Assembly (NCBI GenBank): GCA_964575975.1
Contig: CAZNTU010000184.1
Coordinates: 1 to 11,221, forward strand
Direction of reading: 5' to 3'
From: G963674505 sp964575975
Lineage (GTDB): Bacteria; Desulfobacterota; Desulfobacteria; Desulfobacterales; SKZT01
Length of the DNA: 11,221 nucleotides
Under the pieces are notes generated by a model, which did no database searches, was not told the origin of the DNA, and worked only from the letters and a program-made list of their open reading frames with translations. This document shows positions 7,370 through 11,221 of this stretch, piece by piece. The translations under genes were made by a program, and so were the position numbers. Numbering within the stretch: the first letter of the stretch is position 1; every line of letters begins with the position of its first letter.

Positions 7370-7419
7370 AAAAAAAACACGACACCTTTTCACCTCAATG
7401 CAAAGATAAAAAGGCGTCG
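7370..7419 (-). terminator. Intrinsic terminator or attenuator before gyrA
   Basis: Read leftward, the arm CGACGCCTTTT (7419-7409) pairs with AAAAGGTGTCG (7390-7380). This gives 11 bp, one of them a G-U pair, with an 18-nt loop, followed at once by TG and eight T (7379-7370). The shape is that of a Rho-independent terminator on the minus strand. It lies between the 51-residue gene (stop at 7460) and the gyrA ATG (7355). It may end the small gene's transcript. Because only 14 nt separate the T-tract from the gyrA start codon, any gyrA transcript begun upstream must pass through it. Confidence 0.75.
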
Positions 7420-7459
7420 CGGATGAATTTGAATCGGCTTTGATCGATCGTTCGGAATG

Positions 7460-7615
7460 TTACCTGCTGATCAATCCTCCCGCAGTAAAAATCAAAAGGG
7501 CTTCGTAAACCGCGACCGGAATGTAGCTGCCGAAGATGGCGTAAACAATGCCTCCGCCGATTATCGCGGGTACTCCGAAAACGACCAAGGTTCCCAATTT
7601 TCTCGCAATGTCCAT
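7460..7615 (-). CDS. Small hydrophobic membrane protein, 51 residues
   Basis: A short gene on the minus strand: ATG at 7615-7613, TAA at 7462-7460. The product has a short basic N-terminus (MDIARK), a hydrophobic glycine-rich segment at about 8-29 (GTLVVFGVPAIIGGGIVYAI) and a second hydrophobic segment at about 32-49, giving one or two membrane helices. AGGAG at 7630-7626 lies 10 nt before the ATG, and a sigma-70-like promoter is seen at 7642-7670, so the expression signals are better than for most genes here. The gene ends before the hairpin at 7370-7419, which would make it a single-gene transcript. I recognise no family; the inner membrane is the likely location. It is diverged from the NRDE gene. 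Confidence 0.72.
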   Translation of the reverse strand: MDIARKLGTLVVFGVPAIIGGGIVYAIFGSYIPVAVYEALLIFTAGGLISR

Positions 7616-7641
7616 GTTTTTGATTCTCCTATGCAGATATT

Positions 7642-7670
7642 ATTTTAAAAATCACCCGATCTTTTAGCAA
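7642..7670 (-). promoter_or_regulatory. Sigma-70-like promoter for the 51-residue gene
   Basis: On the minus strand, -35 TTGCTA (7670-7665, 4/6 matches) and -10 TAAAAT (7647-7642, 5/6) are separated by 17 nt. A start near 7635 would leave a leader of about 20 nt that includes the AGGAG at 7630-7626. The position and spacing fit the small gene well. Confidence 0.55.
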
Positions 7671-7758
7671 CATAACGCGAACAAGTAAAGAGAAAAATGC
7701 CGGAACCAAGGCGCGACAGGTTGACATTCGCCATGGAAATCGGCACTGTTCTACAACC

Positions 7759-8553
7759 ATGTGCCTGATAATTTTCGCATACGAAGCCCATCCCCGGTAC
7801 CGGCTCGCGTTTGCCGCGAACCGGGACGAATTCCACGACAGGGAGACCCGGCCCGCCAGATTCTGGGACAGATGGCCGGGAATTCTGGCGGGAAAGGACT
7901 TAAGGGGCGGCGGCACTTGGATGGGCGTTTCGCGCGAGGGGCGTTTCGCGGCCGTAACCAATTTCAGGGAACCGAACAAGGTCGAAAACGACCCGCCCTC
8001 GAGGGGTTTTCTGGTCCTCGACTTTCTGGCCGGAAACTCGTCCCCTCGAAAATACCTCGAAAAAGTCGCCCGAATCGGAGCCCATTATAACGGATTCAAC
8101 CTGCTTGCGGGAGACGCCGGGCAACTGTTGTACTATTCGAACCGGCAGGGCGAAATCGCGACCGTATCGCCGGGCATCCACGTCCTCAGCAACCACCTTC
8201 TGGATACCCCTTGGCCAAAGACGGTCCGGGGGAAACGGCTGTTTTCGGAGGCGCTTTCCACAAACCTGGGCGAATCGCGCCTGGCCGAAAGATTGTTTAC
8301 CGTTCTCAGGGACGATCAAAGACCTCCGGACCGTCTGCTTCCGAACACAGGGGTTTCCATCGAGTGGGAAAGAATTCTTTCCCCGCTTTTCGTCTCAAGC
8401 CCCGTTTACGGTTCCCGTTCTTCCACGGTCCTGCTGTGGAGCCGGAACGGAAAAATCGATTTTACCGAAAGGACCTATCATTCGAACGACGGCAAAATCG
8501 AGAAAGCGGAGACGAGACGCTTCGGATTCGGCGTTCAGAGGGTCCTCATATAG
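7759..8553 (+). CDS. NRDE / TANGO2 family protein
   Basis: A 264-residue protein of the NRDE family (TANGO2/T10-like, predicted Ntn-hydrolase fold). It begins MCLIIFAY, with Cys2 in the place of the N-terminal nucleophile that would be exposed on Met removal. The name-giving NRDE is at 21-24, followed by RPARFWDRWPGILAGKDL, GGGTWMGVSREGRFAAVTNFRE (50-71), SRGFLVLDFL (81-90), YNGFNLLAGD (110-119) and LSNHLLDTPWPK (143-154). These are the usual family landmarks in order, and the length is normal. The substrate and reaction are not established for the family; TANGO2 homologues have been linked to heme or lipid handling, which is noteworthy beside a cytochrome gene but not proof of a link. There is no strong Shine-Dalgarno. 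TTGACA at 7721-7726 is a possible -35 without a good -10. The 3' end overlaps the convergent cytochrome gene by 19 bp. Confidence 0.92.
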   Translation: MCLIIFAYEAHPRYRLAFAANRDEFHDRETRPARFWDRWPGILAGKDLRGGGTWMGVSREGRFAAVTNFREPNKVENDPPSRGFLVLDFLAGNSSPRKYLEKVARIGAHYNGFNLLAGDAGQLLYYSNRQGEIATVSPGIHVLSNHLLDTPWPKTVRGKRLFSEALSTNLGESRLAERLFTVLRDDQRPPDRLLPNTGVSIEWERILSPLFVSSPVYGSRSSTVLLWSRNGKIDFTERTYHSNDGKIEKAETRRFGFGVQRVLI

Positions 8554-9245
8554 GCGATCAAGGCGTCGATTTCTTCCGGGCCAAGCTCGTCGAAGGCGGG
8601 CATGTTCTTGAACGGATCCGCGATCTGGGCGCGCACGTTTGTTTCATCGACGGGACGCCGGCTTGCGGGGAGCTGTTCCCAGTGGAAAATGCCCTTCAAC
8701 CCCGGACCGATTTTCGTTTCTGTGGAATCGGTATTGTGGCAGAGCAAACAGTTTTTCCTGAAAAGCTCCTCGCCCTTGAGTACTTGTTCGTCCACGACTT
8801 GCACATGTTTTTCCTCCTTTCCTCCGTACACCAGTTCGCCCCCGAAAAAGCCGATGGGCATCGCGATCGCAAGACAAATGAAATAGACGATCACGCTTCC
8901 GAACGACGTGCTTTCCGTCTTTCGGCCGGAAAGCCACGCGATGGATAAAAGCACGAAAAGCGAGGGGGCCAGGATCAGTTTCCATCGAATCGGAGCGTTC
9001 CATGCGGCCGAGTAAAACCTGCTCCACTCCGAGTATCCGAAAAGCGCGGTGGGTACGATCGCGACGATCGCCAACGCGATGCAACAACGTGCGGCTTTCG
9101 TCACGGCGGGGTTTCTCAGTATCCAGGATACGATTCCGAAAATGAACGCTCCCATTACCATTCCTATGGTCAGGTGAGTGAATACGGGATGGACAGGATG
9201 ACGATAACCGATGTTTTCAAGTATCTGATATAGGGATTCGAACAT
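8535..9245 (-). CDS. DUF2231-like membrane domain fused to cytochrome c
   Basis: A 236-residue membrane-bound c-type cytochrome. Four hydrophobic segments lie at about 22-42, 54-71, 89-106 and 115-137. The N-terminal RHPVHPVFTHLTIGM (15-29) and the GYSEW turn near 70-74 resemble the DUF2231 family. Positive residues follow helix 1 (R44, K50, R53) and helix 3 (R108, K109), so the positive-inside rule puts both ends in the periplasm. The C-terminal domain carries CLLCH (166-170), the single heme c site; M215 in KNMPAF is the likely axial ligand, and the domain ends with the helix IDALIAYM. It probably passes electrons in a periplasmic respiratory chain; partners are not in the window. Start: ATG at 9245, chosen because the family N-terminus begins there and a promoter lies upstream. 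The Shine-Dalgarno is weak. Confidence 0.88.
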   Translation of the reverse strand: MFESLYQILENIGYRHPVHPVFTHLTIGMVMGAFIFGIVSWILRNPAVTKAARCCIALAIVAIVPTALFGYSEWSRFYSAAWNAPIRWKLILAPSLFVLLSIAWLSGRKTESTSFGSVIVYFICLAIAMPIGFFGGELVYGGKEEKHVQVVDEQVLKGEELFRKNCLLCHNTDSTETKIGPGLKGIFHWEQLPASRRPVDETNVRAQIADPFKNMPAFDELGPEEIDALIAYMRTL

Positions 9246-9343
9246 GATATGATTAACTGATGCGGTTTTCCTTTGTCTTGAGTTCGGATGAGAGGGAAGA
9301 GCGAAACTCTTTCCAGGCTTTCTTAGTGTCGATTGAAATGCGT

Positions 9344-9361
9344 CGGCCTCCCCTCGGGCCG
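9344..9361 (-). other. Hairpin at the 5' end of the cytochrome leader
   Basis: Read leftward, CGGCC (9361-9357) and GGCCG (9348-9344) pair around an 8-nt loop, directly at the start predicted from the promoter at 9367-9395. A second imperfect hairpin follows at 9295-9314 (GGAAAGAG / CTCTTCC). There is no T-tract, so neither is a standard terminator. They may stabilise or regulate the leader. Confidence 0.4.
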
Positions 9362-9366
9362 GAAAC

Positions 9367-9395
9367 AGTCTATGGAATGGAGACGCGCATGTCAA
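9367..9395 (-). promoter_or_regulatory. Sigma-70-like promoter of the cytochrome gene
   Basis: On the minus strand a perfect -35 TTGACA (9395-9390) is followed after 17 nt by TAGACT (9372-9367, 4/6 match to TATAAT). The start would be near 9360, giving a leader of about 115 nt before the ATG at 9245. It lies just after the dctM stop at 9421, so the cytochrome gene can be expressed separately from the transporter. Confidence 0.65.
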
Positions 9396-9420
9396 CAGGC
9401 GAATGTGCGAACTCGGACAA

Positions 9421-10710
9421 TTAAGGCGTATACAGACCGGCGGCGACGGGAAGAAACAGGGAGAGCGACGGGAAAAGAGACAGAACGACCAGCACGACAA
9501 CATCTATTATCACGAACGGCAAGGCCTGCCTTGCCACGGAATCGACGTCGCCGTCGATCAGGTTCGCCGCCGTGAAAAGATTCACTCCCACGGGCGGGGT
9601 GGCCTGTCCTATGGCCAGCGCCGAGATGAATATCACTCCGTACCACAACGGGTCGATTTTAAACGCGGCAAGCACCGGGATCAGGATCGGCATGATCAAA
9701 TAGGATATGGAGATGGCGTCGAGAATCATGCCCAGGGCCAGCAAGAGCAGGTTGACCAATATGATCATCACGGCCGCGTTCGGTGAGATGTCCACGATGA
9801 ATTTGGCTGCCAAGTCGATAACGCCGATCACCGAGGCCACCCACGTGAAAATTCCGGCGAACACCACGACGAACATGATCACGGAGCTGGTGGAGGCGGC
9901 GTCGGCCATAATCCGGACCAAGTCTGTCAAAGTCACTGTGCGATAGACGAACACGGCGATGAAAAGGCTGTAGAAAACCGCGACGACGGCGGCCTCGGTG
10001 GGAGTGAACACCCCCGCGTAAATCCCGCCAAGGATGATGACCGGAGACAGTATGGCCCAAAAGGACGACTTGAACGCCGCCGCGATCTCCTTGAAGCCTC
10101 CCCTGCGCGACACGCCCCGGTAGCCTCTTTTTCTGGAAACCAGGTAGGCGACAAACACGGTACCCGCGCCTGTCAGCAGACCGGGGACGATCCCCGCTAC
10201 GAAAAGGGCGCCGACCGATACGCTCGTGATATTGCCGTAAATGATGAAGGCGATGCTGGGGGGGATGATTATGGAAAGATCGGCCGCGTTCGCAATGGTG
10301 GCTCCAGCGAAGCTCTTGTCGTATCCGTGCCTTGCCATCGGCGCCAAAAGAATCAGTCCGACGGCCGCCGTAGTGGCGGGTCCCGACCCGGAAAGCGCTC
10401 CCCAGAACATGCACGTGAAGACGGCCACCATCGCAAGCCCTCCCACGACCTTTCCCACCAGAAGCTCGAAAAACCGGGCGATGTTCGCTGCGAGCCCCGC
10501 CCTTTCCATTATCACCCCCGCCAGTACGAAAAACGGTATGGCCAGAAGCGGGAAGGACGCTATCCCGCACTGAAAATTCACTCCGAGCATTCCGATGCCC
10601 AGGTCGAAGCAATATACGGTAACAACGGACGCAATCCCAAGGGAGGTCCCGATCGGGACCCCGATCGCCATCAGCGTCAGAAAAACGGCCGCAATCACCA
10701 GAAACTCCAT
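9421..10710 (-). CDS. dctM: TRAP transporter large permease (DctM)
   Basis: The 12-helix type large membrane subunit of a tripartite ATP-independent periplasmic transporter, which drives uptake of organic acids or similar anions with an ion gradient. The 429 residues match the family length. Landmarks: GVPIGTSLGIA (17-27), IPFFVLAGVIMERAGLA (58-74), the signature GALSGSGPATTAAVG (104-118), ADLSIIIPPSIAFIIYG (143-159), GGIYAGVFTPTEAAVVAVFYSLF (228-250, typical of the family) and near the C-terminus ALAIGQATPPVGVNLF. It is hydrophobic throughout and lies in the inner membrane. The ATG at 10710 is 4 nt after the dctQ stop, with GGGGA about 11 nt upstream, so it is co-translated with dctQ. The substrate cannot be told from the permease alone. 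The symbol is the generic family name. Confidence 0.95.
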   Translation of the reverse strand: MEFLVIAAVFLTLMAIGVPIGTSLGIASVVTVYCFDLGIGMLGVNFQCGIASFPLLAIPFFVLAGVIMERAGLAANIARFFELLVGKVVGGLAMVAVFTCMFWGALSGSGPATTAAVGLILLAPMARHGYDKSFAGATIANAADLSIIIPPSIAFIIYGNITSVSVGALFVAGIVPGLLTGAGTVFVAYLVSRKRGYRGVSRRGGFKEIAAAFKSSFWAILSPVIILGGIYAGVFTPTEAAVVAVFYSLFIAVFVYRTVTLTDLVRIMADAASTSSVIMFVVVFAGIFTWVASVIGVIDLAAKFIVDISPNAAVMIILVNLLLLALGMILDAISISYLIMPILIPVLAAFKIDPLWYGVIFISALAIGQATPPVGVNLFTAANLIDGDVDSVARQALPFVIIDVVVLVVLSLFPSLSLFLPVAAGLYTP

Positions 10711-10714
10711 GCGA

Positions 10715-11197
10715 CTATCTTTCCCCGTCCGGTTTTTTCAATTTTCCGACGGCGTCTCGATAGATTCCTCGGAACACGAACACGGAAAGAACCGGGATTC
10801 CAAGATAGTATATCCATACGGGAATGTTCAGGGCGGCGGATCTGGCGCAAAAAAGAGTGACTTCGTCGTATATGGCCACCGCCGTATAATAGTCCACCAG
10901 AAGGAACAAAAGGGCGCTCAGCGCCGCGCCGACTACGATCACGAATTTTTTGACCTTGGCGGAAAACAGATTGTACAGCGTGACCATTCCCAGCTGACCG
11001 CCTCTTTCGAACGCGATGCCAGTCCCCACGACGGTCAACCAGACGAAAAGATTGATGGTAATCTCCTCGGTAGCCGCAAACGAAAGATGGAACAAATAAC
11101 GGCTCAAGACGTTCGCGAACGCTATCGCGGCCATGGCGAACAGCAGCCCGGCCGCGATCCACTCGTCGATTCCGATTCGCTTCTCTTTCTTCTTCAC
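10715..11197 (-). CDS. dctQ: TRAP transporter small permease (DctQ)
   Basis: The 160-residue four-helix small membrane subunit that pairs with DctM. After the basic N-terminus KKKEKRIGIDEW, hydrophobic segments appear at about 13-33, 45-64, 83-104 and 125-145. Family landmarks are NVLSRYLF (29-36), FAATEEITINLFVWLTVVGTGIAFERGGQLGM (about 40-71, with the EE and the conserved Gly/Arg/Gly-x-x-x-M turn) and a C-terminal YYLGIPVLSVFVFRG. The start is a GTG at 11197. The frame stays open to the right edge (upstream residues read GADPEP), so a longer start outside the window is possible. The gene is followed 4 nt later by dctM. Confidence 0.92.
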   Translation of the reverse strand: MKKKEKRIGIDEWIAAGLLFAMAAIAFANVLSRYLFHLSFAATEEITINLFVWLTVVGTGIAFERGGQLGMVTLYNLFSAKVKKFVIVVGAALSALLFLLVDYYTAVAIYDEVTLFCARSAALNIPVWIYYLGIPVLSVFVFRGIYRDAVGKLKKPDGER

Positions 11198-11221
11198 GGG
11201 TTCGGGGTCCGCCCCATGTCC
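11194..11221 (-). CDS. Possible 3' end of an upstream gene
   Basis: In one minus-strand frame the right edge reads ...DMGRTPNP and stops at TGA 11196-11194, overlapping the dctQ GTG as GTGA. Such 4-nt overlaps are common between co-translated genes, and a periplasmic binding protein (dctP) is commonly encoded here. Only nine codons are visible, so the product cannot be identified and the reading frame may be chance. Confidence 0.3.

Noticed and set aside
6225..7409. Plus-strand open frame of 394 codons
   Set aside because: Antisense to the conserved N-terminal half of gyrA.
7721..7749. Promoter for the NRDE gene (TTGACA at 7721-7726)
   Set aside because: The -35 is perfect but no acceptable -10 lies at 16-18 nt (CACTGT at best), so I did not list it as a feature.
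9659..10612. Second minus-strand frame of 317 codons
   Set aside because: Overlaps dctM in another frame; Arg/Gly/His-rich with no hydrophobic segments, typical of a shifted frame.
1..11221. CRISPR array, insertion sequence, prophage or defence island
   Set aside because: No regularly spaced direct repeats, no transposase or integrase motifs, and the genes are core metabolism, DNA and transport functions. RadC-like proteins can lie on mobile islands, but this one sits in a housekeeping cluster.

Overview
The window is about 11.2 kb of moderately GC-rich bacterial chromosome. Gene density is high and almost everything is on the minus strand. It carries housekeeping genes (gyrA, gpsA, radC, pgk), a membrane-anchored c-type cytochrome and a TRAP-type solute transporter. 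There are no transposases, integrases, CRISPR repeats, tRNAs or rRNAs. The gyrA-gpsA junction, the cytochrome, the TRAP transporter and the protein sequences suggest an anaerobic deltaproteobacterium (Desulfobacterota, perhaps Syntrophobacterales-like). That placement is inference from protein flavour, not proof.

Right to left, which is the direction of transcription for most genes. (i) 9421-11221 holds a TRAP transporter: small permease (DctQ) then large permease (DctM), with what may be the last codons of an upstream gene at the right edge. (ii) 8535-9245 encodes a four-helix DUF2231-type membrane domain fused to a periplasmic cytochrome c domain, behind a good sigma-70-like promoter and a leader of about 115 nt. 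(iii) 7759-8553 is the only clear plus-strand gene, an NRDE/TANGO2 family protein; its 3' end overlaps the cytochrome gene convergently by 19 bp. (iv) 7460-7615 encodes a previously easy-to-miss 51-residue hydrophobic protein with its own promoter and Shine-Dalgarno. (v) A strong terminator-shaped hairpin with an eight-T tract sits between that gene and gyrA and ends only 15 nt before the gyrA start codon.

(vi) 442-7355 is a tight leftward cluster: gyrA, gpsA (ATGA overlap), radC (17 nt gap), an 89-residue four-cysteine protein (3 nt gap), pgk (78 nt gap) and an unrecognised 353-residue protein (55 nt gap). The cluster links DNA topology and repair-type functions with glycerol-phosphate synthesis and glycolysis; it looks like an ordinary co-transcribed run, not a dedicated pathway. 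(vii) 1-441 has no confidently assigned gene. It holds competing short reading frames, an AT-rich tract and a compact inverted repeat.

I see no complete novel multi-gene system. The best leads are the small four-cysteine protein between radC and pgk, whose Cys spacing and following GVMG/basic tail recall WhiB-type iron-sulfur proteins; the terminator or attenuator directly in front of gyrA; the DUF2231-cytochrome fusion; and the unrecognised protein after pgk.
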